DNA of 64,000 nucleotides from Aselliscus stoliczkanus (GCA_033961575.1 CM066731.1:63760001-63824000); one strand, 5' to 3'; numbered from the stretch's first letter, positions 23,521-34,514 are shown. The notes: generated from the letters alone by a model not told the origin. A program made the numbers and translations.

Positions 23521-24487
23521 GGATTTTCAAAATCACCATTCAAAGCCTTTCTCTCCTTTTCTTTCTGAGTATTCTCTTTGTTTCAAAAAGTTTCCAGGAA
23601 TATTTGGGAGATAAGTTAACCTTAGTGACCAATGAATATGAATTATGACTAACTAAATTGGCTAAAACTCTCTGATGAAGTAAACACAGTAGAAGTATAA
23701 TTGATAACGACCTTGGGCAGCTTCACTTCAGAAAGTTTAAAGCACCAACAATGAAGGCTGTGTTCTAAAGGTCATAACATCCGTATTAGAAAAATTTAAC
23801 TTGCTCTGTTTCATGTTTCTCCTCAATCTTCTGACAAGCCCATGTCTCCTCAGATGCAGTAATGTCCCCTGAGCTTTAATCTTCCCTGGGTCAATCTGCA
23901 AACATCCTTTTATTATATCACACCCAGGACCAAGTTGCCGAAGATCCGGACCAGGGGAACTATGATGAGCTGAAAGTAGTGTCTAATGTTACAAAAAAGA
24001 CTTTAAGAGTTGTTTCAGCTCCCTTTCAGTTACCTAGGTGAATGTAAAATAACCTCTTAATTAAAGTTTCCTTTTTTAGTAATTATTATCTAAACCAAAG
24101 AAGCATCTCTAAGTCAGTGAATTGCATATCAGGAGCTGGGGAGGGCTTTGCTCTAACTGGTGGAAGAAAATTGTTCCGTTAGGGTGTAGAGCATTACTTT
24201 TGGAATTCTTGAATCACTCATCTCAGAAGTATCATTATTTTGATTAGTTAAGAATGAAGTTTCCATGGAGAAAATAGATATGTAGATTGTTGTCTGGTAT
24301 AATTATTTTGTATTATTTGAATATTCTGAGACATAGGTCTCTGTCTTTTAAAATTTCCTATTCTTGCAAATTAAAGTCTTTTTTCTTAAGAAACTTTCTC
24401 AAACCTTGAGTACATTAGTTATAAAAGGAAATATGTGAACCATATTGTTTATATATTTAAAGAATTTGAAATAAATAATTTAAATAC
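23521..24487. other. No recognised feature
   Basis: Unique-looking DNA; nothing identified. Confidence 0.4.
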
Positions 24488-24602
24488 TCCTTCCTTCCTT
24501 CCTTCCTTCCTTCCTTCCTTCCTTCCTTCCTTCCTTCCTTCCTTCCTTCTTCCCACCCTCCCTCCTTCCCTCCCTCCTCCCTCCCTTCCTTCCCTCCTTC
24601 TT
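24488..24602. repeat. (CTTC)n microsatellite with CT-rich end
   Basis: About 15 pure TTCC units (24488-24548), followed by a degenerate CCCTCC/CCTTCC tract. Confidence 0.95.
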
Positions 24603-25582
24603 GAATAAATCAGTTGAAGATATACTTAGTAGGACTGAGTAAGGTAGGTATTCCTACAGGTAGAGGGAAGGGCCCGCCTAGTGCAGGATGTCATCATCCA
24701 AGCAGGTTGGAAAGACCATCCCTTTGGAGATAAGAATGGCTATGCTGGGGGCTGCCTAAATTGGGGTATTGAAGCCAAGTGAGTAAAGAGAGCATTTGCG
24801 TGAGGTATGAACAGCAGTCACTCAGCAACGTGTGACTGTGTGTGGGAGCTGAAGAGAAATTAAGAAAGCAGATGCAACGGGTAGCAGTGGCACTGACATG
24901 AGATTGTTTACCTTCAGAAGAGACTGATCAAATAAAAAAAATATTGAAAATAATTGGAACCAGATTTATTACTCAAGCCCAAGGCCCAGGAGACCCACAG
25001 ATTGGTGGTCCTCTGTACCTGCAAAGCCACCCAGAGGCTGCCACACTGCAATGGTACCCACAGGTTTACTGTTGAAGACAAGGATACTAAATCCATAAAG
25101 GGAGAAAATAAGAATGAACCCTGTGGATCTTGCACACTGCCTGCTGGTGTACAGTTTGAGGACACAATGTCACTCAGTCAAATTGCCACCCAAACATGTC
25201 AAATCTGAATCTAATCAAGAGAATACATCAGATAAATCCAAATTTTAGAAAATAAGTGAGCTGCAATTTTCTTGGGTCAAAGTAATCGACGTTGTCAAGG
25301 AAACACTGAGAATTGTTTCAGATTGAAGGAGACTAAAAGAAATATGGTGGCTCTGTGGAAAAGTGAACCTAGGCAAGTGAATTCGTTTACATTCCTGGCT
25401 AAATGGACTGGGCTCTAGATTATGAGATGAGGTAGTAATGTGTCCAGTGTCAGTGTGGTTCCATAAGAGGATATCTTTGTTGGTGGGAGCCACATATTGC
25501 AGTATTTGGAGTATTTGGGCATACTAGGAACTAGCCCTCAAATGACTCAGGAAATAAAGGTGTTTTGTTTTGGTTTTGTACC
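24603..25582. other. No recognised feature
   Basis: Mixed-composition unique-looking DNA. Overlapping ORFs on both strands at 24914-25208 (83 and 84 codons) carry no motif that I know. Confidence 0.4.
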
Positions 25583-25657
25583 ATTCTTGCAGTTTTTAGC
25601 TGCTCTCTCTTTTTTTTTTTGTTTGTTTGCTTTCTGAGTGATCAAGAGTTTTAGTTA

Positions 25658-25695
<38 letters not shown>

Positions 25696-25797
25696 AGTGT
25701 CACTGGCCCTCATATGTGGGACCGAACCGGGGCCGCTGTCTTCCCAGGCCAGCGCTTAACCGCCGCGCCACTCAGCCGGCAATTCTTGCAGTTTTTA
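25583..25797 (-). mobile_element. Short SINE plus possible 3'-transduced segment, 16-bp TSD
   Basis: The antisense short SINE head is 25690-25780, with a pure T29 run to its left (25661-25689, the A tail). Beyond the tail lie about 40 nt of other sequence (25621-25660) and a second T11 run (25610-25620). Direct repeats ATTCTTGCAGTTTTTA at 25583-25598 and 25782-25797 enclose the whole unit, not just the SINE. The simplest reading is one insertion of a SINE transcript that ran into downstream DNA and primed from a second A-run. Confidence 0.8.
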
Positions 25798-26070
25798 AAT
25801 TAAATTTAAAATTATTTCAAAATAAAATAAAAACACATTATAAAACTTATTTAATTATATTTAAGGAGAAACTCAGTTATTCCTAAAATCTACTAAATGC
25901 AATGGTTGTTTATATAACTGAAAAATCCTTGAGGAAAGAAGCTAAGTTCTGTACCAATGTTAAGGTAGAGAGATTCTTCACAAATATTTTTTATTTTTTA
26001 GTAATCAATTTAAACCATTTTTGCCTGAATGGGATAAATAAAACTTATGATTGATAAACTAAAATCAATA

Positions 26071-26208
26071 AAACACATTTTGTATGGGCGGACTGAGTGG
26101 CACGGTGGTTAAGCGCTGGCTTGGGACGCCAGCGGCCCTGGTTCGGGTCCCACATATGAGGGCCAGTGACACTGCCTCAAAAAAAACCCCCCAAAAACAC
26201 ACTTTGTA
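26071..26208 (+). mobile_element. Short head-only tRNA-derived SINE with TSD
   Basis: Head 26086-26178 (GGGCGGACTGAGTGGCACGG to CACTGCCTC, one C lost), then an A8-C6-A tail. It is flanked by AAACACATTTTGTA (26071-26084) and AAACACACTTTGTA (26195-26208), 13/14 identical. Confidence 0.92.
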
Positions 26209-26409
26209 AAATCATGTAAAATGTTTTTTAAAAGTAACTCAGGGAAATTATATTGCATTCAATGAAAGGAATTCTTTTGTAGCTATGTGCTCATTATGCT
26301 ATGTAAAATTTACTGTTTTATGAGATAAAGATAAATATCTGTGAAAACTCACTCTTGAACAGGATAAAAACTCAAAATAACAAAAAAAATCAACTTTCAG
26401 AAAAGATTT

Positions 26410-26830
26410 CTAGAAATCATTTTTTTTTTAAATTTTTTATTGGTGTGACAATGGTTAGCAAAATTGCATAGGTTTCAATTGTGCATTTCTATAATACATC
26501 ATCCATATATCACAATGTGAGCTCACCACCCAGAGTCAGTTCTCCTTTCATCACCATATATCTGACCCCCTTTACCGTCTTCCACCACCCCCTTCTCCCT
26601 TCACCCTCTGATAACTGCTAAACTGTATCTGTGTCTATGAGTTTTTGTTCCTGTTTGTTTGTCCTTTGTTGCTTTCAGTTTTATATTCCACATTAGTGAA
26701 ATTACATGGTTCTTGACTTTTTCTGACTTATTTTGCTTAGCATAATAATCTCAAGATCCATCCATGTTGTCTCAAATGACAGTATTTCATCTTTTCTTAT
26801 AGCAGAGTAGTATACCATTGTGTATATGTA
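26410..26830 (-). mobile_element. Antisense L1 3' end
   Basis: TTTTTATTGGTGTGACAATG, GTTTCAATTGTGCATTTCTA, TCATCCATATATCACAATGT, CACCACCCAGAGTCAGTTCT, TTTTGCTTAGCATAATAATC is the reverse complement of the same L1 3' UTR subfamily seen at 39047 and 57545. Confidence 0.85.
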
Positions 26831-27247
26831 ACACTTCTTTATCACTATAATTCTGTTTTAGCTCTCCTCACTGCTTATATATTTAAGTAATTTGTTGAAC
26901 AATATGTATTTTCTCTTAAATGTATCATTCAGCATTCTAAGTAAAGAAGAACAATTAAGTTAGACTTTAAAAAGCAAACCAAAATATCTTATGGAGATTA
27001 ATATTTCTAGTTCAATTATTTCAAACTGAGCTATCAGTTGGGGTAATTTTTCTTCAAGTATCAAAATAATTAACTATGCTGATTTATCAGTTCTAATGGA
27101 ATGAGGATTTCCAAGAATAAAGCCCTTACAGAACTGTGATTACAACTCCATTTCGTTCCCTCTTGGATTCTTGTATTTTCTGAGCAAAAACCTACTCTTC
27201 CACTGCTGCAGCCATAACCCTTGCTGACATTGGAAGGGACAGGATCT
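26831..27247. other. No recognised feature
   Basis: AT-rich DNA, nothing identified. Confidence 0.4.
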
Positions 27248-27535
27248 TCAACTGATTCTCAGAATTCCTTCATTGATCATTTCTGACTCTGACTCAGGCA
27301 CACTGAGCTCTGTCCATGAAGCATCTAATGAAAGGTCTTTCGGGGAAGTGATCAACAGGGCTTGTTGAATGTGACTCATTTTCTTATGCTTTAGGCTTCT
27401 TTCTCCTTGATGATGACTCCTTGCCTCTGAGATTTCATTCTTCATCCACTCTTCTATAAACTTGCCAGTTGGCTCAAAGAGACTTTTGAGTCCCATCGTC
27501 TTTAATGCCCATATTCCCCCTGCTGTGTAGACCAT
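27248..27535 (-). other. 95-codon antisense ORF of protein-like composition, unknown
   Basis: An ATG-started ORF on the minus strand, directly preceded by an in-frame stop. The product has balanced, non-repetitive composition: a hydrophobic start (YTAGGIWALKTMGL), a charged middle (EEWMKNEISEARSHHQGERS) and an acidic end (SVPESESEM). I recognise no family. Upstream the minus strand stays open in a neighbouring frame for about 30 codons (about 27505-27605), compatible with a frameshifted pseudogene. It could be a retrocopy fragment or chance. Confidence 0.3.
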
Positions 27536-27860
27536 TTTGCCATCATTTCACATGCAGTACTGTGAATGGAAATATCTTTCCTCAGTCCACTTTTAGGTAA
27601 ATTGCTCCAGGGGCTGGCAAAGGGCTCCCTTACACTGGGAAGAAATTAAGACAACCTATATATCAATTGTTGATAAAGTGTACTAGGACCACACAAAGGG
27701 GATGGTGAACTGTATGGATGAACTATTTATTCTATTGTTCCTCTCAGTGGAAGAAATTAGATTGGGTGCTAAAGTCCAGATTTGTCTGGAATCTTGAAAT
27801 TTTATTTCACTGAGATCCTCTGGCTATATAAGTTACTTGTCCATTATGTAGAAACTAAAA
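27536..27860. other. No recognised feature
   Basis: Nothing identified beyond the possible upstream extension of the neighbouring ORF. Confidence 0.4.
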
Positions 27861-27864
27861 GTTT

Positions 27865-28135
27865 ACATATATCACTGGTGAGGATTCTCTTCCTGGTTTG
27901 CAGGCAGCTGCCTTCTTGCTATGTCCTCTCATGCCCTTTCTTATGTGCCCATGCATTCCTGGTATCTCTCTCTCTCTCCTTATTAGGACACCAGTCCTGT
28001 CAGATCAAGACCCCATTCTTTTGACCTCACTTAATTTGTATTACACCCTTGTAGGCCCTATCTTCAAATATGGTCACAGTGGGGCTCATGGCTTTAGATA
28101 TGAATTTTGAGGGGACAAAATTCAGTATACAAATG
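27865..28135 (-). mobile_element. Antisense MaLR-type LTR fragment
   Basis: CAGGCAGCTGCCTTCTTGCT, TTATTAGGACACCAGTCCTG, GACCTCACTTAATTTGTATT, CCTATCTTCAAATATGGTCA, GATATGAATTTTGAGGGGAC follows the reverse complement of an MLT1/MST-type LTR. Its ORFs (27782-28024, 27898-28110) are incidental. Confidence 0.72.
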
Positions 28136-28369
28136 AGCAAAATTCATAACACCAATGAGCATTTACAGTCAACTTGGTGATAGGGAATGCAGACTTTGAG
28201 CATAATTAAGTAAAATATTATCTCCTCAAGAAAGAACTGCATTTTTTTATTAGTAGACTTTTATTACAGAAAAACAAACAAAAATACAAAAAAAACTGTA
28301 CTCAATTATTGCCTCGATATTTTGAATTTTTGTGAATACAATTATTGAGGAATTTGTTTTTTATTTTAT

Positions 28370-28478
28370 TACAGAAATACCTATATTATATTCTTGATTT
28401 GCCTCTTGTCCTGTGAAGCCTAAAATAATAACTACCTGTCCCTCACAGCAAAAGTTTGTCCACCGCTGATGCAGTCCA
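28370..28478. mobile_element. hAT-Charlie-like terminal fragment
   Basis: CTGTCCCTCACAGCAAAAGT then TTGTCCACCGCTG resembles the end of Charlie-group hAT transposons (CCCTTTACAGAAAAAGTTTG, CCGACCCCTG). Only one end is seen, so the call is tentative. Confidence 0.45.
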
Positions 28479-29139
28479 ACAAAAGTTGACTGATTCATTT
28501 CTAATCTTCAAGTCTTTGTCTAAATTACAGACATCTACCCAATAAAACATTTGCTGCTTCTGATCTCTTATGTTTTTGCTAGAATTTCCTATTTTGCTTT
28601 AGCTCTTCTCACAGAGATCTATCTCTTCCCATAAGCTTATTTTACAGAGTCTCCCAAACTATTTTCACAAGCATGGCATTAGCTTGTTTAAAGCCCAATT
28701 GTGTTTTAATTGTCTTAGGATTATAGAGGTTTTACAAACAAAACAAAACAAAACAAAACAAACAAACAAAAAAACACCCCACAGGCTCAATTTATCAAGT
28801 GGGTTTCTCACAGTTAGCCCAAGGGGCCCTCAGATTCCTAAATGCCTTCAGTACTAGGAATGTTTAATCCAGGCCTGGGTGCCAGGCACATATGGGAGGG
28901 GCTGGAGAAGGCTGTTCTTTTTTACTGCACTCACCTGAGTTTTTCTAGACCATTGTAGATATACCATAATAAAGGGAATAACAGTGGCTTTTGTAGACAA
29001 ATCCAATATTCTTATTAGCTGTTCCTTCTGAAAAATATATGAAAAAACATATCCAGAAAATCTTGTACCAGAAGAGTCCCTGATTTCCTAGGGTAGTGTA
29101 CCTTCGCCTTTACCAAATATGCCAGAACAATAATAATAA
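28479..29139. other. No recognised feature; (AAAAC)n at 28735-28775
   Basis: Unique-looking DNA with a short AAAAC/AAAC simple repeat near 28735-28775. Confidence 0.45.
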
Positions 29140-29335
29140 CAAAATAATAATAACTGACATTGACTGGGCATTTACCATGTGGTAGTACTTGTCTTAATGA
29201 TATATTTATGACATAGATACTAGTATGAACTCTAATGTACCAACGAAAAATTCAGTCTTAGGAGAGATCAATAACTTGTCCAAAGTGTCACACACAGTTA
29301 CCAATTGAGAGAGTTGTAACAAACCAAGGGCTGTT
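29140..29335 (+). repeat. MIR
   Basis: ACTGACATTGACTGGGCATT, TACCATGTGGTAGTACTTGT, then TCAATAACTTGTCCAAAGTG follow the order of MIR (ATTGAGCACTTACTATGTGC ... AACTTGCCCAAGGTC). Diverged. Confidence 0.7.
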
Positions 29336-29797
29336 TGATATTGAATCTATATTTCAAACACTCTGTTTGATTGCCTCCATGTATACTTTTTTTTTTTTTT
29401 TATGAAAGCCATTCTAAGCAAGAGCTAGAAAAATGATCTTATTATTCCTGTGTGCAGTAATATCACAATGCTTTGGCTCATTGGTACAAATTAAAATCAC
29501 TCCACACAACATCTGAACTTCCCCAATGGAAAGCATCAGCATTGTCCCTCCTGAGAAACAGCAGAGATCGTTTTTCCTGCATTATGTCTACTCAAACCAT
29601 GTTTTCACTATGTTGGAGGAGGCCATGCTGCTGCCTTTCTCCCTGACCCTTGCAGTCATTTATCTCACACAGCAGAAGTACCACAGGCTGTCTGTCTGAT
29701 TAGGACCAGTTCAGGTATCAGTCAGACCCACCTCTTACCAGCAATGTACAAGGATACTATTGATTCTAGCTTAAGGTTCGTTTTCTCTCAGAAATCT
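29336..29797. other. No recognised feature; T17 run near 29385
   Basis: Unique-looking DNA with a poly-T tract. No ORF of note. Confidence 0.4.
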
Positions 29798-30238
29798 ATT
29801 GTCTTGGGCCAACCAAGTGGCGAACTGGTTAAGAGTTGGCTTGGGAAACCAGCTCTGAGCAACAGGGCCCTGGTTCGGATCCCACATTAGGGCTAGTGAT
29901 GCTGCACCCTCTGTAGCTAAGATGGTGAACAACAGCTCAACCTGGAGCTGGGCTGCCACGAGTCACCCGTAAAGGGGTAGGCTTCAGTAGGGCTGGCCGG
30001 CAGCTGGCATGCACTTTCCTAGGCCCCGGTGAGCGACTGTGAGTGAGTGCCACACCCGAGAAGAGCACAATAATGATGCCAATGTGGGCCAATAAAGCGA
30101 CGTCCTCCACAACTAGACTGAAGAGCAAAAGGACAGCAACTTGTCTGTTCCCCTTCCCCAAATCCCCAATGCTGTTCCCTTCTCCCAATTCCCCAATAAA
30201 ATCTTTAAAAAAAAGAAAGGAAGAAAGAAATTGTCTTG
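29798..30238 (+). mobile_element. Long Ves-like SINE with 9-bp TSD
   Basis: Sense copy from GGGCCAACCAAGTGGCGAAC, via GTAGCTAAGATGGTGAACAA and GACGTCCTCCACAACTAGAC, to CCCAATTCCCCAATAAAATC and an A/AAAGG tail. ATTGTCTTG at 29798-29806 and 30230-30238 is the target-site duplication. Confidence 0.92.
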
Positions 30239-31221
30239 CCTTTAAATGTGACTTCTGTTGGGATTCCTGGTATATTCCTGACTGTCAGTGGTGGGAAGGT
30301 ATAATTGCCCTTTGATTGGCAGGTATTCTACACCTGATATAAATCAGTGGATGAAATGTCATATATGAGTGGAGGGCTTTGCTCACCTCCCATCAGTAGC
30401 ATCACATCAGGTCATGCCCATGCAGTGCAACCTGTTACATAAACAGAAAGATGTGTGCTTAAACTATTATTATGGGCCTACAAAAGAAATGAAGAAGACA
30501 AGTAGTGATTAGGACCTCTGATGAGTGTGCTTATTCATTCTAATTGTCAGGAGTATAGTAATGTTTTTAATTGTTATGTCTCCTGTGCTTAGAAACAAAT
30601 AAGAAAGTGTACTGCTGTGTAAGGTGGCAGGATGAACTCATGCATGTATGCCTATTCTCTCCCAAAATACCAATACTATAATAGTAAAGTTAAATTCAAG
30701 GTATCAACTCAGAAAAACAACAACAACAACAACAACAAAATGAATGAAAGGGAAATATGGAGGCTTGTAAACTCTAAGTTAGTATAGTAACTAATGAACA
30801 GAGCCTAAGAAGCTGCCAGACACTTAATCACCAGGCAGAAGACTAGAAGTTCGTTTTCTTTTTTTTTCTTGAGAATTAAAATAGAACAAAAAACAAATCA
30901 AAACAACCTAATCTAAAGATATTCAAATAGGAGATTCTCCAAAGAATCAGCCCAGCTAGTTTATCCTGCAGCAGAATTTAAAATCAGTAAGTCCTACTAA
31001 GTTACACAAAGTTTCCAGTGTTTTTAGTGTCCTACTGTTACATATGAGCATGTATTCAAAGATCAGCCAACACTTAAGGAAAAGTCTCCTATATGAGAAG
31101 AAAATAATGAAAACAACAGATTGGGAAGAAACAGAAAATATCTAAGGAATGGAAACAAAAGCAAAAAAAAAAAGAAAAATTTAATTGTCTCAGAGATATG
31201 AAAGAAAAAAGATGCATCCAT
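30239..31221. other. No recognised feature; (CAA)n at 30717-30739
   Basis: Unique-looking DNA with a short CAA repeat. This is the pre-insertion left flank of the SUMO2 retrocopy. Confidence 0.45.
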
Positions 31222-32254
31222 AGAAAACATTGCTTCTGCCGCTCCTGGTGCTGCTTGTGTGCTCGTTCTGTGCGGACCTGGTACCTCTTTTGTGAAGCGG
31301 CAGCTGAGGAGACTCCGGCGCTTGCCATGGCCGACGAAAAGCCCAAGGAAGAAGTCAAGACTGAGAACAACGATCATATTAATTTGAAGGTGGCGGGGCA
31401 GGATGGTTCTGTGGTGCAGTTTAAGATTAAGAGGCATACACCACTTAGTAAACTAATGAAAGCCTATTGTGAACGACAGGGTTTGTCAATGAGGCAGATC
31501 AGATTCCGGTTTGATGGGCAGCCAATCAATGAAACAGACACACCTGCACAGTTGGAAATGGAGGATGAAGATACAATTGATGTGTTTCAGCAGCAGACAG
31601 GAGGTGTCTACTAAAAAGGGAACTTGCTACTTTACTCCAGAACTCTGTTCCTCCAGACCAAGACAGTCTCCATTAGAAAACCGCAGTTTGGTTCCACCAC
31701 ATCCTGACTACTACAGTATAGTTTTCTCTATTCTTTCATTTTCCCCTTCCCCATTCCTTTATTGTACATAAAGTAACGGATGTATGTGCACAAGCATTTG
31801 CTTTTTTTTTTTTTTTTTTTTTAACTAAATGGCCAATAGTATGTTTTGGTTGACATCAAATGGAGACGGGATGGGGCAAAATACTGGTTCTGTGAAAATA
31901 CCCCCTTTCTCCATTAGTGGCATGCTCATTCAGCTCTTATCTTTATATTCCAGTAAGTTATTTTGCTCTCACTGTTTAACAAAAAGAGAACAACATAAAA
32001 ATCCTTGCATACCTTGTTTGATTGGAGAATTTTAATGTTTTTCATTTATCATTGTAAAACCAAGGACAATTTTATAACTTTTTGTACGTAGCTGTTACAT
32101 GTAGGGCAATCTGTCTTTAAGTAGGGATAAATTACTCTAAAAGAAATGAATCCTAGATAGTTTTCCCTTCAAGTCAAGCGTCTTGTTGTTTAAATAAACT
32201 TCTTGTTTAAAATGAAAAAAAGAAAAAAAGAAAAAAAGAAAAAAGAAAACATTG
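31222..32254 (+). pseudogene. SUMO2: Full-length SUMO2 retrocopy (processed) with perfect TSD
   Basis: An intronless copy of a whole SUMO2 mRNA: GC-rich 5' UTR (31233-31326), 95-codon ORF, 3' UTR of about 600 nt, polyadenylation signal AATAAA at 32193-32198, last templated base near 32214, and a decayed A tail (AAAAAAAG repeats). AGAAAACATTG at 31222-31232 and 32244-32254 is an exact target-site duplication, preceded by A-rich DNA as for an L1 endonuclease site. Uninterrupted text across the known exon joins shows it is a retrocopy. The copy is little diverged, so it is probably young. Whether it is expressed cannot be read from the DNA. Confidence 0.95.
31327..31614 (+). CDS. Intact SUMO2-like ORF inside the retrocopy (95 aa)
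   Basis: Small ubiquitin-like modifier, normally conjugated through its C-terminal Gly to lysines of nuclear targets by E1 (SAE1/UBA2), E2 (UBC9) and E3 enzymes. The start is taken at the SUMO2 Met (MADEKPKE); a longer frame from 31198 only adds 5' UTR. Length 95 equals SUMO2. The chain-forming site VKTE (Lys11), the ubiquitin-like fold and the QQTGG motif with VY tail for SENP processing are all present. Compared with human SUMO2 as I remember it, only residue 9 differs (Gly to Glu). Human SUMO4, another retrogene, also has Glu there. It ends in VY and retains Asn15, so it derives from SUMO2, not SUMO3. It could encode a working modifier if transcribed. Confidence 0.85.
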   Translation: MADEKPKEEVKTENNDHINLKVAGQDGSVVQFKIKRHTPLSKLMKAYCERQGLSMRQIRFRFDGQPINETDTPAQLEMEDEDTIDVFQQQTGGVY

Positions 32255-32366
32255 AATATGCCATTAAAAAAAAAGAAAAGAAAAGAATATTTAGGGGGAA
32301 AAGAAAGCAGCAAAGAAATGGAGGGTAAACAATGTTGAAGAAATACCATAAAAATAGATCAAATTG

Positions 32367-32531
32367 AAAAATGAGAGCCGGCTGAGTGGCTCAGTTGGTT
32401 AAGAGCTCGGTCAAGAGTGTGAGCTGAGCTCTGAACAACAGCAGTTCGATGCCAGCCCGAGCTGAGTTGCCGTTGAGCTGCCAACAGGTGGCAGGATGGC
32501 TCAGCTAAAAAAACAACAACAAAAAAATGAG
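32367..32531 (+). mobile_element. Short GCTCAG-type SINE (about 140 bp) with TSD
   Basis: From GCCGGCTGAGTGGCTCAGTT through GCAGTTCGATGCCAGC (B-box-like) to GGCAGGATGGCTCAGCT and an A/AAC tail. AAAAATGAG at 32367-32375 and 32523-32531 flanks it. It stops at ATGGCTCAGCT, an internal point of the longer relative at 21878-22263. Confidence 0.88.
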
Positions 32532-32599
32532 TAAAAATAGAAAATATAAAAACATTAAAGAACCAATTAAGCGATGCTAACATCTAAGTAACTGAAGTC

Positions 32600-33080
32600 A
32601 CGAAGAGAGAGGAATGTGGAAATTTGAGGTAAAGAAATTATCAAAAAATAATTCAAGAAAACTTTTAAGCACTGACATATAATTTTCCACAAGGGTTACC
32701 AACTGCCAAACAAAATGGATAAACAACCAAGACACATCAATGTGATAACCCAATATGCTGCACACAATGAAAAGATGCTGTAAGTTTCTAGAAGAGAGGA
32801 GAAAAACATCTTTCATACAAAAGGTCAAGTATCAGAATGATATTGCTTCTCACCAGAAACACTGAAAACTCGAAAACAAATTTCCTTCATAAACCTGACA
32901 AGTGATATGGAACCCAGAATTCTATACTGAGCCAAACTATCACTCTAGTGTGAGAGTAGAATAAATACATTTTTAGACAGGACAAAGCTCGAATATTTAA
33001 TTCATATAGACTGTTTAAGGGAGAAAAATCTCCCAAAATGAGAGAACAGTCCAAGAGAGGAGAAAGAGATGGGGTCTAGA
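32600..33080 (+). mobile_element. HAL1/L1 ORF1-like remnant
   Basis: GGAACCCAGAATTCTATACT, GAGCCAAACTATCACTCTAG, TGAGAGTAGAATAAATACAT, TTTTAGACAGGACAAAGC matches the C-terminal ORF1 wording of L1/HAL1 elements (CAACCTAGAATTCTATACCC, CAGCCAAACTATC). Frames are broken. Confidence 0.6.
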
Positions 33081-33198
33081 AACTGGAAATTATAATCAAA
33101 GTGAGGGACCTAAGGAACCACCAGTCCTGACTGGAACTTAGGTCAGAAGATTTTGGAACATTTTCCTCAAGACAAAGAAATTTATTCACCAAAGTAAC

Positions 33199-33215
33199 TG
33201 AGAGAGAGAGAGAAA

Positions 33216-33276
<61 letters not shown>

Positions 33277-33279
33277 GAG

Positions 33280-33329
<50 letters not shown>

Positions 33330-33336
33330 AAAGAAG
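33199..33336. repeat. Compound (GA)n-(GAAA)n microsatellite
   Basis: About 70 bp of GA followed by a GGGAGG joint and about 45 bp of GAAA units. The Ser/Leu-rich antisense ORF 33076-33366 is an artefact. Confidence 0.95.
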
Positions 33337-34318
33337 CATCCAATTAGAGAAAAGAAAACAGAGCATAGAAAAATAAAAATAATTATAATATCATTTATGA
33401 CTTACTTTTAAAGTATATTTTATAATAATTAGTACATTATGTATTATATATTAAAATAAGAATTTAACCAAAGTTTTTATCAATGCTATTGGAAGAATGG
33501 GAGAATGGGAAGTCTGTGTGGAAGAGGCAGGGCGCAGAGGGGTGGAAGACAATTCAATCCTTGTGATTCATTATGAAAGGAAACAGAAAAGTTAAAAGGC
33601 AAGAAGTAGCAATACAAACCTACTCTTTCTTATTAGAAATATGGAGGAAATCACCAAGAGAAGGGGCAAAAGTATTGAAGTGAATTGCCTTCTGAGAGTA
33701 ATTGGAGGTATAGGTGGTACATTGCTCTTTTCTTTACAGTACTGTAAAACTATATGATTCTCTACATTATGTTCATGTGTTACCTAGGTAAAAGTAACAA
33801 TTGTATTAGAAAAAAAAGACTATTTATTAAAATACTGTTACCACAATGGACTCCTTGAGCTCTATTGTAAGCACTTTGCAGTAAGAAAACCCACAGCATC
33901 AATGTTTTTGACGAGTTAAGGTGATTTTTAGTTATATTTTATTGAATGCATCCAAGTTCATTCCCATCCTCATCTCAAATAATCGGTTTGAGGAACTTAA
34001 CCTAATTTGAGAGATGATGAAGGATTTTCATAAAGACTATGTACTTTATCTTGGTGTTGAAGGAGGAGAAATTACACAGCAAAGAGGGAGGGAACAGTGT
34101 GTGAAAAGCACCTGAAGAGAAAGAAATTTGGAACTGAATTCGGCAGCCCTTGGGGTGAGGGTGTGGTGGGGAAGCAGTCAGGATTGCTGGGGTGTAGGGC
34201 CCCAAGGCCAAATGGCTCAACATGAGGCTGGAGGGATAGCAGGAGCAAGATCTTCCAGGGCCTTGGGAGTCATGTTAAGGGTTAAAGTTAAGAAAGTTTT
34301 TAAGACAAAATTGGTGTA
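33337..34318. other. No recognised feature
   Basis: Unique-looking DNA. ORFs at 34002-34223 (-) and 34128-34319 (+) overlap each other and have no family. Confidence 0.4.
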
Positions 34319-34442
34319 ACCAAGGATGATATAGGTGAAAACAAAAAAAGGGAGGAGAATCAGACCAATTATTAATACCAACCAAAGATGATATAGGTGA
34401 AAAAAAAAAAGGGAGGAGAATCAGACCAATTATTAATACCAA
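34319..34442. repeat. 62-bp tandem duplication
   Basis: Unit ACCAAGGATGATATAGGTGA ... ATTATTAATACC at 34319-34380 is repeated at 34381-34442 with only two or three differences, one of them in the internal A run. It lies just before the GATA microsatellite and is recent. Confidence 0.92.
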
Positions 34443-34465
34443 AGCAAAACAAAATGAAGCACAGG

Positions 34466-34514
<49 letters not shown>

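Noticed and set aside
31198..31326. 43-residue N-terminal extension of the SUMO2 ORF
   Set aside because: The added codons are flanking DNA and SUMO2 5' UTR; the known SUMO2 start is at 31327.
33076..33366. Ser/Leu-rich 96-codon ORF
   Set aside because: Product of the (GA)n/(GAAA)n tract.
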